Assembly: GCF_029255545.1 (NCBI RefSeq)
Contig: NZ_JANLJJ010000015.1
Coordinates: forward strand, 23,424-87,423
Length of the DNA: 64,000 nt
Reading direction: 5' to 3'
DNA from: Ferrovibrio sp.
Lineage (GTDB): Bacteria; Pseudomonadota; Alphaproteobacteria; Ferrovibrionales; Ferrovibrionaceae
Part shown: piece after piece, positions 51,152-60,001 of the stretch
How positions within the stretch are numbered: position 1 is the stretch's first letter
Layout of the letters: each line of letters begins with the position of its first letter
The notes under the pieces: generated by a model
What the model was told of the DNA's origin: nothing
What the model saw: the letters and a program-made list of their open reading frames with translations, nothing else
Database searches by the model: none
Translations under genes and position numbers: made by a program

Positions 51152-52576
51152 TTACATAAAGAACCTGAACTGATACGGCGTACGTCCCAGACCATTGATG
51201 CGCTTGATTACTCGCGCAAGAACCTTCGCATAGCCCATTGTGACAGGCAGGGGATCATAAAGCGCGTCGTTGTTCCAATTCATTTTCGACAAGGCAAGCG
51301 CCGAACGGACACTATCGTCCCATGGCCCGTGACCCGCATGTCTAACGAGTTTTATCGGACGAGGCGTGCTGCGCTTGCCTTGAAAGTATGGCGCACGATC
51401 TGCAACTCCCCCTACTTCACCATGAATCCAAAGCAGGCTTTCTCTTGGCCCAAGGCTCAGGGCCGTCCCTCGTTGCACGGGATAAGCCGCCGGGCTACCA
51501 CGCTGTCCATCACCTCTCGCTTGCTCGATCTTTACGCCGCGCCAGCTAACGTCCTCCACAACCTGAATCAGGTCGACCGACTCGCACAGGTGTAGCGCCT
51601 CCATACAGCCGTCAATCTCTTCTGCCTTGAACTCGGTCGTTTTATGGACAATTACCCGCCGTGGAGTGCGGCCCGCATGTCGCCGCCGATACAAGTCCAA
51701 CGACCTTGTCATCACTCGGAACATTTCTGTGCGCGAGAGAAATGGGTTTTGTCGTTGCACTTCAACATCGTGCGCGTCGTAAGCCACGAACTCCAGACCC
51801 GATCCCTCTGCATCGAACACTTGACTGCAACAGGTCACGAATCTAGGCCGGTCAGATACGACCGGTCGAACGGCGTAGGAAATACCCACATAAGCCGTTT
51901 CCGGGTCTGTGTCCGCCAGCTTCCACGGAACGCCACCGGCCTTCGTGTATAGCGCAAGACCGATTCTCCACATGACACTGGCGCGGTCATTGTAGGCGAT
52001 AGCCTTGTCTTCTCGGACAAGCTGCACCGGAATGCCACGCGCAGCCGTAACAGCTTTAATATGATCATGGAGATCAAAATCGTCTTCCGGTCCACCCACG
52101 TACCCACGCTTCCATCGCGCCGGAATGTAAATGAAGACCACATCGAACTCGTTTCGATGTGCTTCGAGAACTTGAATTGCACGAAGAATACGGTCTGCCA
52201 GAACTACGTGAGGCGTATTAGATTTATCAAATTCTGCCTGAAGGGATTTGTCGAGCTTGATATGGCAAGTCTTATCCGCACCACGCATGTGGACGTTGAA
52301 GACGGTATTGAATCCACGCCACTTCGGAACGTATTCCTTACGCTCGGAGGGTTCATGTTCCTCGTTTAGTTCCTTCATGAAAGCGTAGAGCTTCGGTGCA
52401 TCTTCCTCCGGAGCAATTGTCGCAACTCGGATCGGGTCTGGGATCAAACCTGATGAATACGGTCCGAATCTCGACAGGCCTCGTAGGGGATGGATGTCCG
52501 TGTCTGACACGCGATCCGCATGGAACAGCAGCTTTGGTTCAGGGAACCAAAGGTGTGGAGCGATCTCACTTGTCAC
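51152..52576 (-). CDS. Short prokaryotic Argonaute (MID-PIWI), system 2, predicted catalytically inactive
   Basis: LWFPEPKLLFHADR; YVGISYAVRP; RRVIVHKTTEFKAEEI; ALSKMNWNND; PVTMGYAKVLARVI; YQFRFFM C-terminus. Confidence 0.9.
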   Translation of the reverse strand: MTSEIAPHLWFPEPKLLFHADRVSDTDIHPLRGLSRFGPYSSGLIPDPIRVATIAPEEDAPKLYAFMKELNEEHEPSERKEYVPKWRGFNTVFNVHMRGADKTCHIKLDKSLQAEFDKSNTPHVVLADRILRAIQVLEAHRNEFDVVFIYIPARWKRGYVGGPEDDFDLHDHIKAVTAARGIPVQLVREDKAIAYNDRASVMWRIGLALYTKAGGVPWKLADTDPETAYVGISYAVRPVVSDRPRFVTCCSQVFDAEGSGLEFVAYDAHDVEVQRQNPFLSRTEMFRVMTRSLDLYRRRHAGRTPRRVIVHKTTEFKAEEIDGCMEALHLCESVDLIQVVEDVSWRGVKIEQARGDGQRGSPAAYPVQRGTALSLGPRESLLWIHGEVGGVADRAPYFQGKRSTPRPIKLVRHAGHGPWDDSVRSALALSKMNWNNDALYDPLPVTMGYAKVLARVIKRINGLGRTPYQFRFFM

Positions 52577-54315
52577 GAGCGAATCCTTCTCGAAAAAGCC
52601 GTGTCACCGCCCAGTTTGAATACGGCGTCAATCCCGGCCCCGATATTCAAGGCTCGCAATTCCTCCCCGCCGTTGGAGAGGACACCAGCCCAGTAGGCGA
52701 TGAGATCATTAAGTTGCTTGTTGTATCGCCGAACCGTCCGCTCTCTGGCAAAGTCCGTTGCTGCAGCCTTGTTCTCTGGTGTTGCACCCTCAAATACGGT
52801 TCTCGGTTCGACCGTCAGCCAAAGCCGGTCACCCGCCCAATCAAGACGAACCCCAATTCCCTCAAACCATCGAAGCTCCGGATGCCCTGACACCACGCCG
52901 GACAACTGCTTCACGAGAGACTTCAGATCGGACCACAGCGCATCATTGGCGTCGGCAGGGAACAAGAGATCGGTGTGACGGCGATGTACCAATCGCAGTT
53001 TCAGCGTGCGTGCGAGGGCTCGCGAGACGGCTTCTCGAAGCAAACCACGTTCACCGGAATCAAACCGCATCCGATGCGGTTCAATTGGGTGAAGATCAAA
53101 TTCGGATATGCCGAACGGCTCGAACGTCTTTCGTACATCTGCATCCGATCCATATGCCAGAACCCCAGCCTTGACTCGCGTCACCAAGATATTGGTGCCA
53201 GCGGCTTCCACTGCGGCTCTGACCTCCGCGTATCCATTTATTTTGCACTGTACACGCCGGCAATGAGTCGGAATCGTTTGCACCGGAAGCGCGTTCAATC
53301 GGACCACTGGGTAGCCCTTTGTGCCGCTCGGGATCGGTACGGCGGATACACGCTTACGCTCTGAAGCAAATGCATCGAGGATAGTAGTGTCGAGACCTGC
53401 GGTGAGGCGAATCAGGTCTCGCATCACTTCTTCGAAATTATCGATCCGAACCACAGCCGCATCAATCCCATTGGCAGCGGCTGTTGCGATTAGGTCTGTG
53501 ACACGTGGCAATGGCTGACTGTCCCCTCTATGAAGCCAGAACAGTCCACTCGGAAACGCCCCATTCTGCTTCGCGGCGGCCACTAGCGTGTCCATGACCG
53601 AGTCGTCGCGTCCACTGTAGCCCACAACAACCAGTCCGGACCGTAGGCAAGTGTCTTGCAGCACCTGTCCGAGCTTGGCGTCTTGCTGGCGGAGTTCGTC
53701 TCCAGTATTTTTTAGTCGCCGTGAGCGGAAGTCACCGTGTAATTTGACCTCCATCGGCCAACGTTCGCTGCGGAATATTTCGTCTATTCCGCTCTGCCCC
53801 TCAAGATGAATGCTGGTCAGAGCACTGGTGCTGTCGAAGACTTTGGCACATGCGTCGGCAACCAAGGCGTCAAAATTCGTTGTCCAGACAATTTTGCACA
53901 ATCCCGCCTTCATTAGGGTCGCGAGTGCAATATGGCCGTACGACGGCTTCGCTCCCTTTAGCTTCCCATCGAGATATGTCCGGCGGTCCCCCTCGTTTGG
54001 CCACACGGCTTCGAAGAGATCGGCATATTCGGTGGAGGTATCGGGCGCTGGAAGATTCCCGGCAGAATCAACGAACGACTGAAGTTGGGCGCGTACGTAA
54101 GGATTGGAGAGATCGGCAACAGATTTGGCTGACACCTTGCGCTGACTCAAGAACAGTTGTTGCTTGAACTCCCAGATCATCTCGCCAGCCGTCGGAACAC
54201 CTGCGGCTGCCGAAGCGCCCGCGCCCAGCAGCCACATGATGTTCGCAGCACGCATAGAGTATCTTCGCGCGAAGTCGTCTGCGTCGACTTCGGCAACACC
54301 CGACTCACCTGCCAT
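52573..54315 (-). CDS. SIR2-APAZ protein (SPARSA-type partner, system 2)
   Basis: IMWLLGAGASAAAGVPTAGEM; IVWTTNFDALV; VKLHGDF; VVVGYSGRDDSVMD; followed by a ~270-aa APAZ-position C-terminus; ATGA overlap with pAgo. Confidence 0.9.
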   Translation of the reverse strand: MAGESGVAEVDADDFARRYSMRAANIMWLLGAGASAAAGVPTAGEMIWEFKQQLFLSQRKVSAKSVADLSNPYVRAQLQSFVDSAGNLPAPDTSTEYADLFEAVWPNEGDRRTYLDGKLKGAKPSYGHIALATLMKAGLCKIVWTTNFDALVADACAKVFDSTSALTSIHLEGQSGIDEIFRSERWPMEVKLHGDFRSRRLKNTGDELRQQDAKLGQVLQDTCLRSGLVVVGYSGRDDSVMDTLVAAAKQNGAFPSGLFWLHRGDSQPLPRVTDLIATAAANGIDAAVVRIDNFEEVMRDLIRLTAGLDTTILDAFASERKRVSAVPIPSGTKGYPVVRLNALPVQTIPTHCRRVQCKINGYAEVRAAVEAAGTNILVTRVKAGVLAYGSDADVRKTFEPFGISEFDLHPIEPHRMRFDSGERGLLREAVSRALARTLKLRLVHRRHTDLLFPADANDALWSDLKSLVKQLSGVVSGHPELRWFEGIGVRLDWAGDRLWLTVEPRTVFEGATPENKAAATDFARERTVRRYNKQLNDLIAYWAGVLSNGGEELRALNIGAGIDAVFKLGGDTAFSRRIRS

Positions 54316-54450
54316 TTAAGAAATATGCCACACGCGCAGTTTGAATGACAAATTCTTCGCACGTGTGGCACGACGACATTGCTCGGTGATGCACCCTCTT
54401 CGATCAGCACACGTCGAATAGGCGAGCGCAACTCGATAAAGCATACAGGG

Positions 54451-54828
54451 TTATGCTGCCTCCGGCTCCCCAAAGATCGCGACGTACTCGGCGATTAGAC
54501 CACGAAACTCAAGCCATCGCTTAGCATCTGCCGTATCCAGCGGCAGCAACTGACCGCCGCCGGCGCCGCCGATCCGGTGAATCGACTCCGGACCTCCCAC
54601 AAGGCGCAGGAACAGCCGACCATTCACTGACCGGTACAGGTCTTCATCGAGCCATGCATCGCCGTATGTCTCGTACGGCTGCGTGTAGTTCGCAAGCAGC
54701 GTCGAATCCGCGACCCGAAACATCTTGCCGCCTATGATGCACTGTGCCGGGGCATCTCCCACGATGTAGGCCGTCTCCGTTGCGGTCTGAAGCGAGCGGA
54801 AGAAACGGGCGTAAGTCGTAGTTCTCAT
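54451..54828 (-). CDS. Hypothetical protein
   Basis: MRTTTYARFFRSLQTATETAYIVGDAPAQCIIGGKMFRVADSTLLANYTQPYETYGDAWLDEDLYRSVNGRLFLRLVGGPESIHRIGG. Confidence 0.5.
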   Translation of the reverse strand: MRTTTYARFFRSLQTATETAYIVGDAPAQCIIGGKMFRVADSTLLANYTQPYETYGDAWLDEDLYRSVNGRLFLRLVGGPESIHRIGGAGGGQLLPLDTADAKRWLEFRGLIAEYVAIFGEPEAA

Positions 54829-55092
54829 GATCACTCTCACTGAAAACTGGCGAACCAAGATTGGTCGCCATGCTGCAGATGTAGGTTTGCAGCGTGTGCC
54901 CGGCCATATCCGCTTCTGGATACATCAAGACGATTTCCAGCACATACTCGGTACGATCCGAGGCGCCTGACCCCTCGATTGGTCGCGAAGCGGCGAGCGG
55001 CATACATGCCCATCGGCAGGTTGATCCCTGCTGCGTCGGGTACCGGACGCAACACCGGCACCCACGGGTAATGCGAACCATCAGAGGTCGAT

Positions 55093-55314
55093 ATGACTGA
55101 AGACAATGAGCGTGGCGCTGCCAGAGTGCGCCGAGAGCCAACACCGACGGCCAACCACCAGACCAGTGCGGCCAGTCTCCTTGACGAGTACCGAAAGGCC
55201 GTCGCGGCACCGTCTAATGCGCCCAACGATCCGCCGACGGAAGAACAACTCGCCTTCGAGCGCAAGCTGGCCGGTTATCGGGCCCGCCGCGCCGCCATCA
55301 TGGGGAGGGTCTAG
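55093..55314 (+). CDS. Small hypothetical protein upstream of rep-like gene
   Basis: 73 aa, charged; directly precedes 55317. Confidence 0.4.
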   Translation: MTEDNERGAARVRREPTPTANHQTSAASLLDEYRKAVAAPSNAPNDPPTEEQLAFERKLAGYRARRAAIMGRV

Positions 55315-55316
55315 CC

Positions 55317-56132
55317 ATGACATTCAACGCCGATGACTTCTTCTCGAAGCCGCCCGTGCCCATCATACCTCCATCAGTCGAAGAACTTGTGGAAGGACTT
55401 GAGCACTGTCGTCGTGAGCGTTCCCGTCCAGTGATCCTGAATCTGCTTCGGCATTACCCGATTCCCCCTGCGGTTCGAAGGGCCGTGGATCGCATGAAGC
55501 GATGCGAGATCAGCACATGGCGTCGGGCGGGTGCTTACGACCGACCGTATCGCCGCCAATGCAAGCATCCGCTTTGCCCTGCCTGCTCGCGCCGATTGGC
55601 ACGAAAGGAAGCGGAGCGTGTATGGCGGATGCTGAACACGGTATCGCAGGGTGCATTGTCATACGACGACGTCTCATGGGTTACTGTGAACATCGGTTGC
55701 ATGCCGGTTGGCCTTGACTTCCGGCATATTGCAGATCGAGCGAAGACGGCCATACGAAACATGTGGCGTCGGAAGTTCCCACTCACTGTTTGGGCGATGG
55801 AACTTGAGATCGAACTTCAGGTCGATGAGACAGGTAAACTCCACGCTCATGGCCTAGTTTGGCATCCAGACGTGACCCGCAATGAGATGCGTGAAGAGCT
55901 ATGCAAGCTGTTCACTACCTATCGTGCGATCTGCGTGGTTCCACTAAAGTCTCGCCGGCTTCGTCATGAAGCAATGCGTGCCCTGACCTACAAATCGGAC
56001 ATTGACCTCTCAGTCAGTGGCTGGGGTCAATACACGCCGGAGATTCTATCTCGATTGATCCAATCATATGAATCGATGCGATCTCGTGGTCGGTTCGGGC
56101 TTCGGTTCGAGATGGGTCTACGTCGCAAATGA
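55317..56132 (+). CDS. HUH-type replication-initiator-like protein
   Basis: Zn-binding CKHPLCPACSRRLARKEAERVWRML and HUH-like GKLHAHGLVWHPD followed by RALTYKSDI (candidate Tyr). Confidence 0.6.
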   Translation: MTFNADDFFSKPPVPIIPPSVEELVEGLEHCRRERSRPVILNLLRHYPIPPAVRRAVDRMKRCEISTWRRAGAYDRPYRRQCKHPLCPACSRRLARKEAERVWRMLNTVSQGALSYDDVSWVTVNIGCMPVGLDFRHIADRAKTAIRNMWRRKFPLTVWAMELEIELQVDETGKLHAHGLVWHPDVTRNEMREELCKLFTTYRAICVVPLKSRRLRHEAMRALTYKSDIDLSVSGWGQYTPEILSRLIQSYESMRSRGRFGLRFEMGLRRK

Positions 56133-56198
56133 CCAGAGTTTGAGTGGACAGTGTATAATAACTCTTGAGATGAGAGGGAGGGGCCAGCCGGCCCCTCC

Positions 56199-56232
56199 CT
56201 TGCCACACCTGTGCCACAACAACTTGCCACTT
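56199..56232. repeat. Island 2 right-end arm-type repeats (TTGCCACA family)
   Basis: CTTGCCACACCTGTGCCACAACAACTTGCCACTT; related to 39000..39023 at the left end of the same island. Confidence 0.7.
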
Positions 56233-56348
56233 GCGGGCTGTTCACCCGCCACAGTAAAATGATTCCCGGCAATCAGTTCAGCAGTAACGAGTTGGATTTA
56301 TTGGTGGAACACACTGGAACAGGCTGAACCACAGTTGGGCAGCGTCCC

Positions 56349-56396
56349 CGTTCGCAATGAGGAGGTCAGGGGTTCGATTCCCCTCGGCTCCACCAA
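56349..56396 (+). repeat. attR of island 2 / displaced tRNA-Ala 3' end
   Basis: CGTTCGCAATGAGGAGGTCAGGGGTTCGATTCCCCTCGGCTCCACCAA identical over 48 bp to 20062..20109. Confidence 0.93.
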
Positions 56397-56412
56397 ACTT
56401 CCCTCGCAAGAC

Positions 56413-56946
56413 ATGAATGACCACCCCATGAACGCTGCCGTCTCTGTCGCCGCGCGCCACCCGAACCTGATGCGCTTCGAGCGGTTCCTCTGGGCCCTGC
56501 CGCTGGCTTATGCCGCGCATATCCCCGAGGAGTTCTTCGCCGGCTTTCCGAGCTGGATGAGCCAGCACATGCATGCGGACATGGACAACCAGGGCTTCTG
56601 GCTCAACAACAGCCTGTTCATGGCGATCCTGCTGTCGCTGTCGCTGTGGGCCAGCCGCAGCCGGTCGGCGCTGGCCGCCTTTGCCTTCCTCAGCTGGGCG
56701 AGCGGCAACCTGTTCTGGAACTTCATCTTCCACGTCGTCACGACGGTTTATGCCGACAGCTATTCGCCCGGCCTGGTATCGGCCTCGCTGCTCTATTATC
56801 CGGTCGCGATCTGGGCGGGAGTACTGGCCCTGCGCAGCGGACGGCTGGGCCTGCGCGGCGTTCTCGGCGCCTTTGCCATCGGCGCCGGCCTGATGCTGTT
56901 CGTGATCTGGAGCGGCCTGTGGAATTTCAGGCTGCCCTTCGCCTGA
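56413..56946 (+). CDS. HXXEE domain-containing membrane protein
   Basis: AAHIPEEFFAGFPSW (HxxEE); FLNN-type TM protein. Confidence 0.8.
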   Translation: MNDHPMNAAVSVAARHPNLMRFERFLWALPLAYAAHIPEEFFAGFPSWMSQHMHADMDNQGFWLNNSLFMAILLSLSLWASRSRSALAAFAFLSWASGNLFWNFIFHVVTTVYADSYSPGLVSASLLYYPVAIWAGVLALRSGRLGLRGVLGAFAIGAGLMLFVIWSGLWNFRLPFA

Positions 56947-56983
56947 GCGCCGACCAAAGCCCGGATACCCGGAAACTTCCGCG

Positions 56984-57535
56984 CTAGCCCGCCACCTCGA
57001 ATGGCCCATGCGTCACCGTCACGCCGGGTTCGGGCGGCAGCAGGCGGAGCGGGCCGGCGCGGCTGTCGCTGGCGGTGAGCGTCTCGACGATGATCAGGCA
57101 TTCCACCGCCGTGGCGCCATCGGCCAGCGGCAGGGCCAGCCGCTCGGCGGTGACCACGTTGTCCGGTCCGCCGGGTTCCAGCGGGGCCAGGGTATAGACG
57201 CTTTTGCAATAGACCGGCTTGCGCCGCTGGATCAGCTCGGCCAGCAGCGCGCGCATGTGGCGGGCATAGGCCGGCTCGGTCAGGCTGGCGAAGGCTTGCG
57301 CATCCATGCCCTCGGGCATTTCGCGGAACCAGCGGGCGATCTCGTGGCCGCAGAGCCGCAGCCGCCCGAGGTCGAAATTGGCATGGGTGATCTCGGCGAT
57401 GATGATATGCGGCAGGATGACGCGCGGCAGCGTCGCCGCGTCGATCAGGCGGATATCGGGGATGTTGACCGGCTTGGGCAGGGCGCGCCAGTAATCGCGC
57501 GCCGCCTGCAGCACCGGATTGGCAGCCAGCAGCAT
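56984..57535 (-). CDS. PAS-like domain protein (PAS_5 type)
   Basis: LPKPVNIPDIRLIDAATLPRVILPHIIIAEI...FDLGRLRLCGHEIARWFREMPEGMDAQAF. Confidence 0.65.
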   Translation of the reverse strand: MLLAANPVLQAARDYWRALPKPVNIPDIRLIDAATLPRVILPHIIIAEITHANFDLGRLRLCGHEIARWFREMPEGMDAQAFASLTEPAYARHMRALLAELIQRRKPVYCKSVYTLAPLEPGGPDNVVTAERLALPLADGATAVECLIIVETLTASDSRAGPLRLLPPEPGVTVTHGPFEVAG

Positions 57536-57650
57536 GGGCCCTCGGCGGACGGGGTTGTTGTATCGGCCCCAGCTATGCCCGGTTTGCCCCGCCGGCGGCA
57601 GGTTGAGAATTGGATATGGCGGCAGTTTGCCCTGAACCCAGCCTGCCGGA

Positions 57651-59996
57651 TCAGACGCCGTCGGGCGTCTCCTGGTACAGGTATTTCTGGAAACCGGTGA
57701 AAGCCCGGCCGATCTCTTCCGGCCGGCCCAGATCGGCCACCGCATCGGCAATCGAATCGCGATATTTCAGGCGCAGCAGCGGCGTCAGCTTCTCGGCATC
57801 CAGTTCCTCCACGCCATCGTCGACGTAATGCGACAACACGAAATCGAGGAAGGCCTGCTGCTTGGGCGTGAACTGCGTGGCGATCATCGCCCTGGCCCGG
57901 ACCGCGCGCTGTTCGCGGGTCTGCGGCGGCATGGCATAGGCGACATGGGCCAACACGTCGAACAGGTCGCTGTTCTGCGCATCGATGATCTTTTGCATCT
58001 CGGCCAGCTGTTCGCGGCCGAAACCGGCCTCGGCCAAACCTTCCAGCAACTTGCGCCGGGTTTCCGGATCGCTCCAGAGCGCGCGCAACTCCTCTTCGTC
58101 ATGAAAGAAATCCGGCAGCTTGCCGAACAGCATTTCCATGAATTGCTGCGCCGACATCGGCGTGCCGTCGGGATGCCAGAACGAGGTCGCCATCATCGAC
58201 TGGATGCTGCGCGCCCGGCCATCGGCCAGTTTCACCTTGATCTTCTGGCGCGGGACTGGCGGCTCGAGCGGCGGCGCAGGTGGGTCATCAAAACCACCGC
58301 CATGCGGCGGGCGCGGCGTCACCGGCTCGGGCGCCAGCGGCTCGCCATCCCATTCCGGATCACTGAAATGGTGATGGGCGCGCACGAAATCGTAGATGGT
58401 GAAATAATCCTTGCCGTCAAACAGCCGCGTGCCGCGCCCGATGATCTGCTTGAACTCGATCATCGAATTGATCGGCCGCAGCAGCACGATATTGCGGATA
58501 TTGCGCGCATCCACGCCGGTGGAAAGCTTCTGCGATGTAGTCAGGATGGTGGGGATGGTCTTTTCGTTGTCGCGAAAAGCGTTCAGATGCATATCGCCCA
58601 GGGCGCCGTCATCAGCAGTGACGCGATGGCAGTAATTCGGATCGGGGCTGGATTTGATCTGGTTGATCAGGTCACGCACCAGCAGGGCATGCTCCTGGCT
58701 GGCGCAGAACACCAGGGTCTTTTCGCGCTGGTCAATCTGTTGCATGAACAGTTTGACGCGATGGGCCTCGCGTTCGTGGATCTCAATGATCTTGTTGAAC
58801 TCGCCTTCGGTATAACGCCGCCCGGCCTCGACTTCGCCCTGCACCAGCGTATCGCCCGGCGTGAAGACGTAATCGTCCAAAGTGGTGGCGATCTGCTTGA
58901 CGCGAAACGGCGTCAGGAAGCCATCGTTGATGCCGGCCTTCAGCGAATAGGTGAAGACCGGCTCGCCGAAATAGGCATAAGTATCGACGTTATCCTTGCG
59001 CTTCGGCGTGGCGGTGAGGCCGAGCTGCACGGCCGGCGAAAAATACTCCAGAATGGCGCGCCAGCTGCTTTCGTCATTGGCGCCGCCGCGATGGCATTCG
59101 TCGATGACGATGACATCGAAAAAGTCCGGCGGGTAGTCGCCGAAATAGGGCGAGGGTTCGCCGGCTTCATTCGGCGGGCCGCTCATGAAGGTCTGGAAGA
59201 TGGTGAAGAAGATGCTGCCATTGGTGGGCACGCGGCCCTTTTTGGCGATCTCGTCGGGCCTGATGCGCACCAGGGCATCCTCGGGAAACGCCGAGAAGGC
59301 ATTGAAGGCCTGATTGGCCAGGATGTTGCGGTCGGCCAGGAACAGGATGCGCGGCCGGCGCGATGGCGTGCTGTCCTCGTGCCAGTCCTTCAAGTTCCAG
59401 CGACTATGGAACAGTTTCCAGGCGATCTGGAAGGCGATGAAGGTCTTGCCGGTCCCGGTGGCCAATGTCAGCAGGATGCGGTCGCGGTGATCCGCGATGG
59501 CCTGTAGCACACGTTCGACTGCCGTATCCTGGTAATACCGGCCTTCGAAATAGCCACCGCGATCCTCAAACGGCACGGCGGCGAAACGGTCGCGCCAGGC
59601 ATTGGCAATGCTGAAGGTCTGCGCCCAGAGTTCATCCGGCGTGGGGAAACGCGGTAACTCACCTTCATGGCCCACCCGCATATCGATGCCATAGACGCCC
59701 TGGCCATTGGTCGAATAGGCGAAACGCACCGCCAGCTTGTCGGCATAATTCTTGGCCTGCGCCACGCCCAGCGTCAGCGGCTCGGCCCAGGCCTTGGCCT
59801 CGATCACCGCCAGCGTGGTGTTGCGATAGATCAGCAGGTAATCGGCGGTCAGGCTCTTGCCGCGCCGGCCCTGGCCTTCCAGCCGGCCCGGCACAATGGG
59901 GTATTCACGGCGGATGCGGCTGCCCGCCACCACGCCCCAGCCGGAAGCGGCCAAGGCAGGATCGATATGCTCGGCGCGGGTTTCGGCTTCGTTCAT
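57651..59996 (-). CDS. hsdR: Type I restriction endonuclease R subunit (HsdR)
   Basis: DYLLIYRNTTLAVIEAKAWAEPL (nuclease); TLATGTGKTFIAFQIAWKLF; DVIVIDECHRGG; TGVDARNIRNIVLLRPINSMIEFKQIIGRGTRL. Confidence 0.95.
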   Translation of the reverse strand: MNEAETRAEHIDPALAASGWGVVAGSRIRREYPIVPGRLEGQGRRGKSLTADYLLIYRNTTLAVIEAKAWAEPLTLGVAQAKNYADKLAVRFAYSTNGQGVYGIDMRVGHEGELPRFPTPDELWAQTFSIANAWRDRFAAVPFEDRGGYFEGRYYQDTAVERVLQAIADHRDRILLTLATGTGKTFIAFQIAWKLFHSRWNLKDWHEDSTPSRRPRILFLADRNILANQAFNAFSAFPEDALVRIRPDEIAKKGRVPTNGSIFFTIFQTFMSGPPNEAGEPSPYFGDYPPDFFDVIVIDECHRGGANDESSWRAILEYFSPAVQLGLTATPKRKDNVDTYAYFGEPVFTYSLKAGINDGFLTPFRVKQIATTLDDYVFTPGDTLVQGEVEAGRRYTEGEFNKIIEIHEREAHRVKLFMQQIDQREKTLVFCASQEHALLVRDLINQIKSSPDPNYCHRVTADDGALGDMHLNAFRDNEKTIPTILTTSQKLSTGVDARNIRNIVLLRPINSMIEFKQIIGRGTRLFDGKDYFTIYDFVRAHHHFSDPEWDGEPLAPEPVTPRPPHGGGFDDPPAPPLEPPVPRQKIKVKLADGRARSIQSMMATSFWHPDGTPMSAQQFMEMLFGKLPDFFHDEEELRALWSDPETRRKLLEGLAEAGFGREQLAEMQKIIDAQNSDLFDVLAHVAYAMPPQTREQRAVRARAMIATQFTPKQQAFLDFVLSHYVDDGVEELDAEKLTPLLRLKYRDSIADAVADLGRPEEIGRAFTGFQKYLYQETPDGV

Positions 59997-60001
59997 GCAG
60001 A

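Noticed and set aside
56335-56396. Possible third tRNA-Ala gene
   Set aside because: 48-bp 3' fragment only, with degraded similarity upstream; 5' half missing.
20110-56396. Intact prophage
   Set aside because: Integrases and a Rep-like protein are present, but no capsid, terminase, portal or tail genes are recognisable.
20000-56400. CRISPR array or cas genes in the accessory block
   Set aside because: No regularly spaced identical repeats of 25-40 bp with unique spacers and no Cas-like proteins; the only short-period array (62791..62870) is a 10-bp degenerate tandem repeat.
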